DNA from: Paramecium sonneborni
Lineage: Eukaryota; Ciliophora; Oligohymenophorea; Peniculida; Parameciidae
Direction: 5' to 3'
Assembly: GCA_905182985.1 (NCBI GenBank)
Contig: CAJJDN010000031.1
Span: 1,821-65,820, forward strand
DNA length: 64,000 bases
The notes under the pieces are model-generated. The model was not told the DNA's origin. It saw only the letters and a list, made by a program, of their open reading frames with translations, and did no database searches. Numbering within the stretch: the first letter of the stretch is position 1; the number at the start of each line of letters is the position of its first letter. Below are positions 48,229 through 61,200 of the stretch, in pieces. Both the position numbers and the translations under genes were made by a program.

Positions 48229-49436
48229 ATGAATAAGAATGTTGTCTTTATATTTAAATCTCCTGTAACATTAGCTGGTGATCCAATAAATGGATAATGT
48301 TGTGTAAGAATTACTTAAGAGATTCAAAAATGTTTGATTACCTTATCATTTAGTGCTAAATAATATTCTAAAATCATAGAGAAATAAAAGGTAAACTAAA
48401 TTAATGTCAAATTGAGATTTTGAATAATAATCCAAGTTTGATACCAGAAAAGTAAATAGAGAAAGTAGAGAGAGTTCAAATATCAATGGATTCACCAAAA
48501 AAAACTTAGAAATAAAAGAAATATGAACTTAATGGAAATGTGATGTATAAAATCATAAAGTAATATGGGGAACGAAGAATGTTAATTAGTTCCTAAGATT
48601 TATTTAAAGGATAAGTTAATCCAGGTGACTATAAATTTTTCTTTGCATTTCCAACATTGGGAGATATGTCATCTAGTTTCTAATATACAAGTTAAGATGG
48701 TATAAATAAGATATAAAATGAAGGATTGAAATCTGGAAAATGCAGCTATAAAATTATACTTTAAATAGAATAACCAGATGAAGGTCTTACAATTCTAAAG
48801 GAAAGTGCAGAAGTATATATAAATGCAAGAGCGTAATATAGTGATCAGATTTAAAGATAAAGTGAAGCAAATATTTCATAATTTTTTTGCTTGAGTGGAG
48901 GAATCGTCTATTTGTCTATTTAATTGAACAAATCTAATTTTACACCAGGAGAACAAGCTATAATTGAGTATTAGCTTGACAATTCATTTTCACTTAAACC
49001 AGTAACTAGGATAGAAATAAGACTATCCAATAAATTAGTTTTTATTGATGATGATTTAAACTAAAGGGTAATATAGAATTAAGCAGTTTATTAATAAAAT
49101 CTAGCAGGAATTAATTAAGGATAAAGATTACAGAATTAAATTGTAAAATTTGAAATACCTAAAAACTTGAAAGCTTCTATAAAAAATGAAACAATTTCGA
49201 ATTAATATTTCATATAAGTAGAAGCTATCTTAGTAATTAATATAATTAACTAAATTTAGGATCATTTTTTAATTAGCTTGTCCAATCCAGTTCTTTGCTA
49301 AATACCTATAAATATCTAAGAATCTCGATTCTAATAAATAATTAATCTGGATGGTTGGAATTTTGTTCCTATTCTAAATGCTAGTGTTAATGCTTTTTCT
49401 AATCTAACTGTTCAGCAATCATTTATTCCAACATGA
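48229..49436 (+). CDS. Arrestin-fold (arrestin-domain-containing) protein
   Basis: 393 aa with a single 26-nt intron (48391-48416). It opens with a beta-strand FIFKSPVTLAGDPINGQCC, the typical arrestin-N start in which a strand is followed by a Gly-containing bulge, continues with beta-rich sequence (GDYKFFFAFPTLGDMSSSF, matching the P.G.y.f.F.f.lP hallmark), and from about residue 210 a second beta-sandwich (LSIQLNKSNFTPGEQAIIEY, the arrestin-C start). No PPxY motif was seen. Alpha-arrestins act as adaptors for ubiquitin ligases and endosomal sorting; the RING E3 gene lies two genes away, but a link is speculation. The start is 35 bp after the preceding stop. Confidence 0.85.
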
Positions 49437-49463
49437 TTATTTTTAATTAATTCATATACTTGA

Positions 49464-50261
49464 ATGGATAAAATAACATAGACATAATTTGATTTAACAA
49501 CATTCCAAACTGATTATTTGAGACCTATTCCTAACATTCTCAACTCAGAATTTTAATGGAATGATAATATGGCCATAATTAATGTATAATGGAACTATTC
49601 TCTTGAAGTCAATTAAGATAAAGTTAGCCAAGTTAGAGAAATCATACAAAATACATGCACAACTGAAATACGTGATGAAGAATAAAAGGTGCTATTACAC
49701 ACCATTAATTATAGATTTTAATCCAATATCTATAAAATGAAAAAGACATGCTTAAAAATTGTGGATTCACTTGTCAAAAGCTACCATTAATCATAGAAAA
49801 AAATAAAGATATAGCACATTTTTTATTAATATCAATATGTCATTTAGATGGATTTGAAGAGTAATTAAATACTTAATAATATCCTAGATTCTTAGATGTT
49901 TTTATTCAAACTGATGTCACTTAAAATTCCTTAGAATTATTTGCTTAACTGTTTGGAGAACTTAAATTACCTTAAGAATATATCACCTAGTATATCAATT
50001 ATTGCATTGAGTTTTGCAACAATATTAAAGTATATCAATCAATATATTTAGGAAAAATAATCGTAGAATAAACTCGTTAGATATGTATCAATATTTATTT
50101 AATAAATGCTTAAATAAAAAGCATTTGCCACTAAAGATGTCTTAACCAACGTAACAAATTATTTAATTTAGTTATAAGCCTTTTGTATTGAGTTCTCTAA
50201 AGTGGGTGAAGTGTCAAGACTCTTTAAATTAGTTAAAGGATAAGAGCCAACAACCTAATGA
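49464..50261 (+). CDS. CNOT11: CNOT11, CCR4-NOT complex subunit
   Basis: 249 aa; introns near 49688 (26 nt) and 50034 (22 nt) total 48 nt, so the unspliced sequence is also open, an easy trap. Spliced, it matches the conserved C-terminal part of CNOT11: LRPIPNIL, then GFTCQKLPLIIEKNKDIA (animal GLTPAKLPDLVENNPLVA), then PQEYITQYINYCIEFCNNIK and NKLVRYVSIFIQQ, and LIQLQAFCIEFSKVGEVSRLF (animal EVQAFCIEFSRIREAAGLF). CNOT11 binds CNOT10 and the CNOT1 N-terminus in the deadenylase complex that shortens mRNA poly(A) tails. The animal protein is about 500 aa; here the N-terminal half is absent, as in some other protists. Confidence 0.9.
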
Positions 50262-51397
50262 TAAATACCATGTTATATATGTTTTGTAATTAGTTCCTTC
50301 TATATCTCGTTTCAATTAAGGTTCAAATATATAAATAAGTATATATACTTTTTGTAACTTTATTCATTTCTTTAAGATTAATTTGGCAAAAAAAGTTTAA
50401 AATCATCATTATACAAATTTAATTAATGAGAAACTCGAAAAATTCATAAAGAATTTTAAGGATTTGCTAATAATTTTTGAACACTTTAATTCTAAATAGT
50501 TCTAAAATATATCATTACAACCTTATATACAAAAAAAACTTCTTTTTACATAAATATTTTTAGAATTTATGGAGTTGATAATATTCTATTTAAGGTGTTT
50601 GGATTAAAAATAAATAAAATATTTATTTGTTTATTTTTTTAAGTAATATACAATTATCTATACTATTGTGCAGATAGAACATTTATAAAAAGATGTTTAA
50701 AAATAAAGATTAATTTCATTTATATCTACGTGATTTGTGTTGATTAAAATGTTAATTTAAAAAAAATTACCAAATGATATTGAATAGAAGATAACAAAAT
50801 TTATTGTAATTTAATTTCTGAAAATATTTATACAAAAAAATATAAGATTAATCTGTGAAGATTCATACTAATATAATTAAAATTAAAAACCTATCTCTTG
50901 AATAAAGTATCAAAACTAATTATTTAATTTTAAAACTGTAATTTTTCTCGTTTAAAAATTTAATATTAAAACTTATATTTCTATAAAATTTTATTTATAA
51001 GCTTATTATTCAAAAATTATAATCTGTATTGTTTTATTATTAATAAATGCAAAGATTTATGATGAAGTTACTTATAAAGAATTCAATCTGATTAGCCCTT
51101 TTAATATGATAATTAATTGTGTAAAAATTTGAAAAAATTTTTTAATTAGAATTCTTATGAATTTCTGAAAAATAGAGTCCAATTAAAATCTCAGCTTAGA
51201 TTTTCTTTAGTATAATATCAAACATGAGACTTTAAATTTTGCCTAATGAGGATAATGATAATACTTATTATAATTCAATAATATAATCGATAATATCAAA
51301 ATTGAAGTCCCACCATTTATAAATTCAAATTTGCTGCCTTATATTAAAGTCATTTAAAATTGGGTTTGGTTAATAAAAAAATTATATTTTTTAATAA
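50262..51397. other. AT-rich spacer, no gene seen
   Basis: More than 1.1 kb with frequent TGA on both strands, homopolymer runs and no coding-like composition. It contrasts with the 30-350-bp spacers to the left. Confidence 0.5.
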
Positions 51398-51900
51398 ATG
51401 AAAGACCATAGCGAAGAAACATAATCTATAATTTATTAATGGAAGCGCAAAAGAATTTACAAAAGAAAAGTAGCGACATAATTAATATCATTCTCAGATG
51501 ATTAAGAATTGAGAAATCATAAAAAATTACTCGCTTAGAAAATACTTTCTAATATAAAGAATAAATTATATTGGAATTGAACCTTAATTATGGTAGAGTG
51601 AACAAATGATTTGAATTTTGTTTATATGTATTTTAATTTAAATTTGTTCACTATAATTAACTAACATTTAAATGATTATTCTCATAAATTTGAATTTAGC
51701 GCTTTAACAATATATTAAATACGTTTATTTGTGAAATTATATTCCTAGACTCTAAATAAGAATAGATAAACATGCTTCAACTTTTAAAATCTCTTCTAAT
51801 AGGCATTTTTCTAAATAGACATTTGGTATCAAATTTTATATTTCCTATTTTTCACTAAATAAATGAACAAATATATAAATTATGATGTATTATTTTTATT
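51398..51900 (+). pseudogene. Remnant related to the next frame, TGA-interrupted
   Basis: ATG 51398 opens a clearly protein-like N-terminus (about 60 residues, very basic: KRKRIYKRK) that stops at an in-frame TGA near 51578. Fragments in other frames continue to about 51860. Its layout (acidic/basic N-terminus, then a Lys-rich helix ending in an aromatic residue just before the TGA) parallels the remnant starting at 51946, suggesting tandem paralogues, both inactivated. Confidence 0.4.
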
Positions 51901-51945
51901 AAAATATTGAGCTCATCCTTTCTTCCAATTTATCTCAAAAAAAAA

Positions 51946-52956
51946 ATGAAACAATAAAATGAGACTGAAGACCATAAACTTTAAACAAACTAAAATTCTT
52001 TGATTCAAAGTTAGAGTGAAGAACCAAAAACAGTATTGATTACTAAACAACAACCATTTTAATTACAATCCAATTTTAAAATGTTAGCTTACAAAAATGA
52101 TATAGAATGCTTACAGAATCTTTAGAAATTCAAGCACAACTTAGCCAAGAAAATAATAAAAAAATCAAAAAATTTATGAAAAACTTTTGATTTTCCTAAT
52201 TTATTCATTAACACAATTGTCATTATTTAAATGTTCCTTTCACTTAAGGAATAAATTATTTATTTGTATAAATTAAAAAAACTAGACTTCTTCGAAATTT
52301 TTTTTCTCAATTATGCTTATGATCAGTATTACTAGGTTTTTAATAAATCTAATATTACAAATAAAATAGTAAAAAACGAGAATAGTCAATAGACTTAAAT
52401 CAGATTTATAAAAAAATATATATTTCTTAAATGTTTAAGCATCTCAAAATTTTTTCTTACTTTAATATAAAATATTCAAATGAAATTAAAATGAAACAAT
52501 GTCTTCAATTTATAAATAAATACTAATTACCTTTACAGTTTAAGTATTCCATCCTATAATAAAATTTATCGCTCTAAATGAATGATTTTGGGTATTATTT
52601 AAAATTAAGGAATGATATTAACAAAAAATTGATCCTTCAATTTTTTTTTATTATAAAAAATAATTTTTTTTTTGCATTTAATGAAAATTCAGCTTACAGC
52701 ACTGCTTATAGTGAAAAAAACTTTAAGCATTGATCCAGATCTTCAATATTATCAAGAACAATAACTCATAAAAGAATTATAGTGTCTTTTTAACTTCAAG
52801 AATATGAGTCAAAAGAATTGTTTTGAAATTAATGATAATTTTACTTTCTTGAACTTTTATTGCTTAAAGTAAGTTATTTTAGGAATTTATATAAGAGAGG
52901 GCATATCAGTTATAATAGTTCATCTCAAATAATATGATTATTTTCTTCTATAATGA
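51946..52956 (+). pseudogene. Membrane-protein-like gene remnant, TGA-interrupted
   Basis: ATG 51946 starts a good frame (about 75 codons, Gln/Glu-rich then Lys-rich) ended by a TGA near 52176. Read through that codon, the same frame continues for about 100 codons with an aromatic, membrane-like stretch (FDFPNLFINTIVIIQMFL, then FFLNYAYDQYYQVF), so the TGA sits inside an otherwise intact frame where Trp would fit. A further coding-like block from ATG 52681 (MKIQLTALLIVKKTL) runs to TGA 52954-52956. No introns of the local type remove the breaks. The family is unknown. The 3' part lies in the duplicated unit beginning at 52776. Confidence 0.4.
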
Positions 52957-53800
52957 TATCTTAATATCTATTTAATAAGAAAATTACAGATTGTAAATTA
53001 GCCTTAATATATATGGATAAAACTTTCAAAAATACTTTAAATAGGGTTTATAATAATAATATTATTTTTAATAATATAATAAAAGAATTCGCGGGATTTT
53101 CCATTTAATGTTCTAGAAAGATTTACAAATTTATACTAGGAATTAGATTCTCGAATCAATAAAATTGATGAAAGATTAAGATAAGTCAAACTTAGAAACA
53201 GAGATTATATAAAAATAGAATATCAAGATGACTGAAGAATCTCTTTTGTTATTTAAAAAAGAATTAGCTAGGAAAATAGTGAAAAAATGATTGGATTATA
53301 AGGCAAAGAAATTATACATGATTGATTAATGAGTTTTTCCTTGAATACTTCTTTAAAAAAAAAGAACTTTCTTTTTTTAATATATATTTTTCATAGTATT
53401 TTACTTTTATAGATTCTAATTAATCTAGAAAAAAAAGTTATTTATAATAACCAACATCTTTTACAGCAGAAATGTCTCCATTCTTTGATCAACTTCCAAC
53501 TTTTCTTTAATATCTTAAGCCTTAGATATTTCTTTCATTTTCATATATAGTAAGTCCAACCTATAGAGAGAATCAGAAGGCAAGGGATTTGATTCCAACT
53601 CAAGAATATAAGGTCTAAATAAGTGATAATCAGTACTTATGAATTTCAATATCCCAATAAGTAATATTATCAAATTGTAAAATTGAAGTCCATCTACCCT
53701 AAATATTGATTTTGTATGTGTCTAAAATTTCTTAAGGTAAAATTTTTAATTTAATGCCTGAATTAGTTTTGTGAGCTTTTAAACATTTTTAAATGCATTC
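52776..53800 (+). repeat. Direct duplication, copy 1 (1025 bp), assembly artefact
   Basis: Matches 53923-54947 at constant offset 1147. It contains the end of the remnant gene and the 3' part of the oxysterol-binding gene. Confidence 0.9.
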
Positions 53801-53922
53801 NNNNNNNNNNNNNNNNNNNNNNNNNNNNNNNNNNNNNNNNNNNNNNNNNNNNNNNNNNNNNNNNNNNNNNNNNNNNNNNNNNNNNNNNNNNNNNNNNNNN
53901 NNNNNNNNNNNNNNNNNNNNNN
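53801..53922. other. Assembly gap (122 N)
   Basis: N run bounded on both sides by copies of the same 1025 bp, so probably no real DNA is missing. Confidence 0.9.
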
Positions 53923-54947
53923 ATTATAGTGTCTTTTTAACTTCAAGAATATGAGTCAAAAGAATTGTTTTGAAATTAATGATAATTTTACTTTCTTGAA
54001 CTTTTATTGCTTAAAGTAAGTTATTTTAGGAATTTATATAAGAGAGGGCATATCAGTTATAATAGTTCATCTCAAATAATATGATTATTTTCTTCTATAA
54101 TGATATCTTAATATCTATTTAATAAGAAAATTACAGATTGTAAATTAGCCTTAATATATATGGATAAAACTTTCAAAAATACTTTAAATAGGGTTTATAA
54201 TAATAATATTATTTTTAATAATATAATAAAAGAATTCGCGGGATTTTCCATTTAATGTTCTAGAAAGATTTACAAATTTATACTAGGAATTAGATTCTCG
54301 AATCAATAAAATTGATGAAAGATTAAGATAAGTCAAACTTAGAAACAGAGATTATATAAAAATAGAATATCAAGATGACTGAAGAATCTCTTTTGTTATT
54401 TAAAAAAGAATTAGCTAGGAAAATAGTGAAAAAATGATTGGATTATAAGGCAAAGAAATTATACATGATTGATTAATGAGTTTTTCCTTGAATACTTCTT
54501 TAAAAAAAAAGAACTTTCTTTTTTTAATATATATTTTTCATAGTATTTTACTTTTATAGATTCTAATTAATCTAGAAAAAAAAGTTATTTATAATAACCA
54601 ACATCTTTTACAGCAGAAATGTCTCCATTCTTTGATCAACTTCCAACTTTTCTTTAATATCTTAAGCCTTAGATATTTCTTTCATTTTCATATATAGTAA
54701 GTCCAACCTATAGAGAGAATCAGAAGGCAAGGGATTTGATTCCAACTCAAGAATATAAGGTCTAAATAAGTGATAATCAGTACTTATGAATTTCAATATC
54801 CCAATAAGTAATATTATCAAATTGTAAAATTGAAGTCCATCTACCCTAAATATTGATTTTGTATGTGTCTAAAATTTCTTAAGGTAAAATTTTTAATTTA
54901 ATGCCTGAATTAGTTTTGTGAGCTTTTAAACATTTTTAAATGCATTC
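53923..54947 (+). repeat. Direct duplication, copy 2 (1025 bp), assembly artefact
   Basis: Second copy of 52776-53800. It is continuous with the rest of the oxysterol-binding gene at 54948, so this is the copy to keep for that gene. Confidence 0.9.
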
Positions 54948-57203
54948 AGGAGTGACTTTACAAACTTTTCCAATAAACTAGTCTATTTTTTAAGAAGAAG
55001 AACTAAAGAAACCAGCATTTTTATCTTTAGGATTAAAAGTGATTTCAACTAATAACTAATTGTCTGGCTAAAAACAATAGCTCCGTTTATGACAATTGAC
55101 ACTTCTTTAGCCTAACAAAACACCATAAAGCATAAATGGTTATGCCATATAATAGAATTTGAGATTTGTATTCAAATAATGTATTTAGGAATGGCCTTAT
55201 TATTCACCAGCTAAACTATTAGTTCCCATGTTAACTAAAGGGCAGAATGCACCAAATAACTTATAATCTCTGCCATACATAATGTAATTAGAAATAGGAG
55301 GATGATGAGAAGTTTATTCTAAATAGATAGGACATCCTTTGATTCTACCTTCGAATGTTTCTCCAATTATTGGGTTGAATGGTTTTTCCTATTAAACACC
55401 CATCATGAAACTTGATATGTGAAATGCAACAGTTAGTCTTAATTATTCGAAAACATCTGTAGTTTAGGCAGCCTTTTCTAAAAAAACAGGAGCATGTCCT
55501 TAAGCTCTGGCCATTCTCTCTAGAAATGATCTAGCTTCAAATACTTAGATAGGTAATGAGACTGACATTAGTGATTTCCCACTCAATAAATTCGATCCCA
55601 TCCTTTTGATGATATCCAATAAAACACTTCTTTGGTCACTTATTAATTTCTTATTTGTATATATCAATCCTCCTTTTTTTGGATCTACTTCATAGTATTT
55701 AGTCAGTAAAAAATGACCATCCTCTTTTGATGTTCCCAAGAATTTGTCTAAGCCAGAAAGAATACTTTGATTAAATTACCTCTAGATTGATTTTTAAATG
55801 AAATGTCCTCTCTAAACCAAATCTAATATTTCCATATATTCTTAAGGTGATTATTGTTAGTGCTGTTCTGAAGTTATTCTTGGTACTTCAGGCACTAATT
55901 GAATAAAGGATATCTATAAATTATCAATATCATCATCATCATTTTTAATGAGTACGTGTTCAGTCTATTATTTAATATAATGATCAGCTTCGATGATTTG
56001 ATTATCAATGTTTTCAAAATTGAGAAGAAACCTTTTCATAACTTCTTCTCCTTTTTCTCTGTTTTCACATTCTAAGTATACATCTTCAATAATTTAAGTT
56101 TTAAATTTTTCCTCTTGTTGAGCTTAGATAAGAACACAAGATCGTGTGATTTTATATTTATCTGCACCTTCAACTCTATCCTTATCAATTTAATTATGAT
56201 GAATTTCATTCCCAATATATTTCTTTAGAATACAATATGAGTTTTCATCTATTTAAAAATGCTTTTAGGTGTAAATTAATCTAATTTTTTGATTCGAATT
56301 TAGAGAGTGAGACTTTGACTATTTACAAAAGCTCTCTTGTGAAACAAACTCATTTTATTTTAATTGGTTATTGGACAACTTCTAATCCATATCGAATTCT
56401 GTGAAGATTATTGCACAATCTTTTTTGGTTGGGTAAACCTAATAAATAGATACTTAAGGATTCCAATTATCAACGAATGTGTGTATAGATAATTCCTAAT
56501 ATATCAAAAAAACATCATCATTACATCGAAAATTCTTGCAGGAGGCATTTCTGATTTTAAAAAAAATCTCATATGTAAAGAATCATTTGGATCTTAATAA
56601 AGTTATTTTTTCTAAGATTGAAATAGCACTTTAAAGGAATGGATATCTGAAAAGCCTTATAAATTTTCATGAGTGTTTTCCAATATTATTTCAATGTCAT
56701 TCTTATATTTATATTACTATTTACTTATAAAAATTAAGGCAGTAATGGAATCATCTACCTCATTCGAGATATTTAACTTGGCTTTATGGCCATTAAAGGG
56801 ACTCCTTAATTTATCACTCTCTCAGATTCTGGCATAAATTAATCCCATTCCTATAATGTTTTCTCTTGGTTCTCTTTTTTTATTTATGTTGCCAGGTATT
56901 TCCCATTAAAAAAATCATACCACTATAATGCCTCTGATTGATTATTCCAACCAAATCGTACCACTTTAGGTTCTATTTCCTATTGAGTCTTGAGCTTTAT
57001 TGCCCATTTCCCTTGATGAAAAGCAACTGGATGGATTATATAATTTTGAATTAACAACTACTTTTATGTTTAACCCTTGACATCAATATACCTGAGTATC
57101 TCTGTATATATCAATCCTTTACCTATTGCATCAGATCATATATCAAAAGCCTCTCCCCCCATCCCTTTAATACACCACTCTCTTTAAATGCACTACAACT
57201 CAT
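54600..57203 (-). CDS. Oxysterol-binding protein-related protein (ORP) with PH-like N-terminus
   Basis: The C-terminal half is a full OSBP-related lipid-transfer domain: SLPIQVFEARSFLERMARA, KPFNPIIGETFEG, and the family signature EQTSHHPPISNY (about 55306-55341) with the two His that bind PI4P; a 22-nt intron lies near 54772. Upstream is a PH-like domain (about 56000-56300) and another PH-like segment ending FGWNNQSEALQWYDFF near 56950, joined by a polar linker and a 29-nt intron near 56513. ORPs exchange sterol or phosphatidylserine for PI4P at membrane contact sites. The start (ATG 57201-57203) and first exon are uncertain: an in-frame TGA near 57150 must be spliced out or the model is wrong. 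The exact stop near 54600 is also unsure. Confidence 0.8.
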
Positions 57204-58220
57204 TAATGAATTCTTATATTTATCGAGCATCTTGATATTTAAATTTATAATAAATCAAAATATAATTCAATCACACTAATTAAATCCTTTTTCAAATTAT
57301 CTCTTATAAAATTTATTCTTTGTCAATATTGATCAGATATTGTAAAAGGTATTTTTAAGATAGAGCTCTTTGATACAGCTCCTTGCAACATACACAAATC
57401 TAAGCCAAAATAACCGATAACTCTTTATCCTTGAAATATAATGACATCAATTAATCATTTACTCTCTTGACTCTCAATTCCAAAAGATAACAGAATGCAG
57501 CATTCTTCTCATAATTTGATTTATTTTCATTTATCCTATATTTATTAACTGGTCAATTTTATAATATAGAATAAATTTTTCTATTAATTTTTGTAATTAT
57601 GCCTAAGGACTGTAATTTATGAACAAAAAATATTGAATCCCTTAATATAACTTCAAAAATTTTATTTATTAAAAATTAATAACCCTAATATTTCTTTAAG
57701 AGCCTTATTCAAATTGTCTTAGATCTTCCATTTTATAGCAATTACTTTTTTATAATATTTAAATTATACAATTCTTTAATACCCTATACTCGGATTTAAA
57801 AATATCTAAGATACATAGGGATTCTTATGTTGATCGCTTTTCAATTTCATTTAATTTATCAACTAATTTATGCAATTCAAACTAGGTTCCAATTGTTTTT
57901 AATTGATTAGTTAAGACTCTATATTTGAATAATAAAGAATAAGCCTATAATAATAACTAAAAAATAATTTAGCTTTGAATTTCAATTTTATTAAAATAAC
58001 TAAAATACGACAATATTTTATACTTATTTTATAAATTGGAAAATTCTCTCGAGTAATTCAGAATATATTCTAATTTATCTGTTGTTCTCGCATCTAATAT
58101 TTATCAAAATAAATTACTTAAGTAACCTTTAAATAAGGAGATATCATCAACTACTATCTCAAAGTTCTCGAAGCAACTTGAAACTTGATTTAAATTAAGA
58201 ATTAAATAGTCAGTTATACT
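56200..58220 (+). repeat. Tandem unit, copy 1 of 3 (2021 bp), assembly artefact
   Basis: Matches 58222-60242 (offset 2022) and, from 56247 on, 60244-62217 (offset 3997). It carries the 5' half of the OSBP-related gene and the 3' part of the next minus-strand gene. Confidence 0.9.
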
Positions 58221-61200
58221 NTGAATTTCATTCCCAATATATTTCTTTAGAATACAATATGAGTTTTCATCTATTTAAAAATGCTTTTAGGTGTAAATTA
58301 ATCTAATTTTTTGATTCGAATTTAGAGAGTGAGACTTTGACTATTTACAAAAGCTCTCTTGTGAAACAAACTCATTTTATTTTAATTGGTTATTGGACAA
58401 CTTCTAATCCATATCGAATTCTGTGAAGATTATTGCACAATCTTTTTTGGTTGGGTAAACCTAATAAATAGATACTTAAGGATTCCAATTATCAACGAAT
58501 GTGTGTATAGATAATTCCTAATATATCAAAAAAACATCATCATTACATCGAAAATTCTTGCAGGAGGCATTTCTGATTTTAAAAAAAATCTCATATGTAA
58601 AGAATCATTTGGATCTTAATAAAGTTATTTTTTCTAAGATTGAAATAGCACTTTAAAGGAATGGATATCTGAAAAGCCTTATAAATTTTCATGAGTGTTT
58701 TCCAATATTATTTCAATGTCATTCTTATATTTATATTACTATTTACTTATAAAAATTAAGGCAGTAATGGAATCATCTACCTCATTCGAGATATTTAACT
58801 TGGCTTTATGGCCATTAAAGGGACTCCTTAATTTATCACTCTCTCAGATTCTGGCATAAATTAATCCCATTCCTATAATGTTTTCTCTTGGTTCTCTTTT
58901 TTTATTTATGTTGCCAGGTATTTCCCATTAAAAAAATCATACCACTATAATGCCTCTGATTGATTATTCCAACCAAATCGTACCACTTTAGGTTCTATTT
59001 CCTATTGAGTCTTGAGCTTTATTGCCCATTTCCCTTGATGAAAAGCAACTGGATGGATTATATAATTTTGAATTAACAACTACTTTTATGTTTAACCCTT
59101 GACATCAATATACCTGAGTATCTCTGTATATATCAATCCTTTACCTATTGCATCAGATCATATATCAAAAGCCTCTCCCCCCATCCCTTTAATACACCAC
59201 TCTCTTTAAATGCACTACAACTCATTAATGAATTCTTATATTTATCGAGCATCTTGATATTTAAATTTATAATAAATCAAAATATAATTCAATCACACTA
59301 ATTAAATCCTTTTTCAAATTATCTCTTATAAAATTTATTCTTTGTCAATATTGATCAGATATTGTAAAAGGTATTTTTAAGATAGAGCTCTTTGATACAG
59401 CTCCTTGCAACATACACAAATCTAAGCCAAAATAACCGATAACTCTTTATCCTTGAAATATAATGACATCAATTAATCATTTACTCTCTTGACTCTCAAT
59501 TCCAAAAGATAACAGAATGCAGCATTCTTCTCATAATTTGATTTATTTTCATTTATCCTATATTTATTAACTGGTCAATTTTATAATATAGAATAAATTT
59601 TTCTATTAATTTTTGTAATTATGCCTAAGGACTGTAATTTATGAACAAAAAATATTGAATCCCTTAATATAACTTCAAAAATTTTATTTATTAAAAATTA
59701 ATAACCCTAATATTTCTTTAAGAGCCTTATTCAAATTGTCTTAGATCTTCCATTTTATAGCAATTACTTTTTTATAATATTTAAATTATACAATTCTTTA
59801 ATACCCTATACTCGGATTTAAAAATATCTAAGATACATAGGGATTCTTATGTTGATCGCTTTTCAATTTCATTTAATTTATCAACTAATTTATGCAATTC
59901 AAACTAGGTTCCAATTGTTTTTAATTGATTAGTTAAGACTCTATATTTGAATAATAAAGAATAAGCCTATAATAATAACTAAAAAATAATTTAGCTTTGA
60001 ATTTCAATTTTATTAAAATAACTAAAATACGACAATATTTTATACTTATTTTATAAATTGGAAAATTCTCTCGAGTAATTCAGAATATATTCTAATTTAT
60101 CTGTTGTTCTCGCATCTAATATTTATCAAAATAAATTACTTAAGTAACCTTTAAATAAGGAGATATCATCAACTACTATCTCAAAGTTCTCGAAGCAACT
60201 TGAAACTTGATTTAAATTAAGAATTAAATAGTCAGTTATACTNATCTATTTAAAAATGCTTTTAGGTGTAAATTAATCTAATTTTTTGATTCGAATTTAG
60301 AGAGTGAGACTTTGACTATTTACAAAAGCTCTCTTGTGAAACAAACTCATTTTATTTTAATTGGTTATTGGACAACTTCTAATCCATATCGAATTCTGTG
60401 AAGATTATTGCACAATCTTTTTTGGTTGGGTAAACCTAATAAATAGATACTTAAGGATTCCAATTATCAACGAATGTGTGTATAGATAATTCCTAATATA
60501 TCAAAAAAACATCATCATTACATCGAAAATTCTTGCAGGAGGCATTTCTGATTTTAAAAAAAATCTCATATGTAAAGAATCATTTGGATCTTAATAAAGT
60601 TATTTTTTCTAAGATTGAAATAGCACTTTAAAGGAATGGATATCTGAAAAGCCTTATAAATTTTCATGAGTGTTTTCCAATATTATTTCAATGTCATTCT
60701 TATATTTATATTACTATTTACTTATAAAAATTAAGGCAGTAATGGAATCATCTACCTCATTCGAGATATTTAACTTGGCTTTATGGCCATTAAAGGGACT
60801 CCTTAATTTATCACTCTCTCAGATTCTGGCATAAATTAATCCCATTCCTATAATGTTTTCTCTTGGTTCTCTTTTTTTATTTATGTTGCCAGGTATTTCC
60901 CATTAAAAAAATCATACCACTATAATGCCTCTGATTGATTATTCCAACCAAATCGTACCACTTTAGGTTCTATTTCCTATTGAGTCTTGAGCTTTATTGC
61001 CCATTTCCCTTGATGAAAAGCAACTGGATGGATTATATAATTTTGAATTAACAACTACTTTTATGTTTAACCCTTGACATCAATATACCTGAGTATCTCT
61101 GTATATATCAATCCTTTACCTATTGCATCAGATCATATATCAAAAGCCTCTCCCCCCATCCCTTTAATACACCACTCTCTTTAAATGCACTACAACTCAT

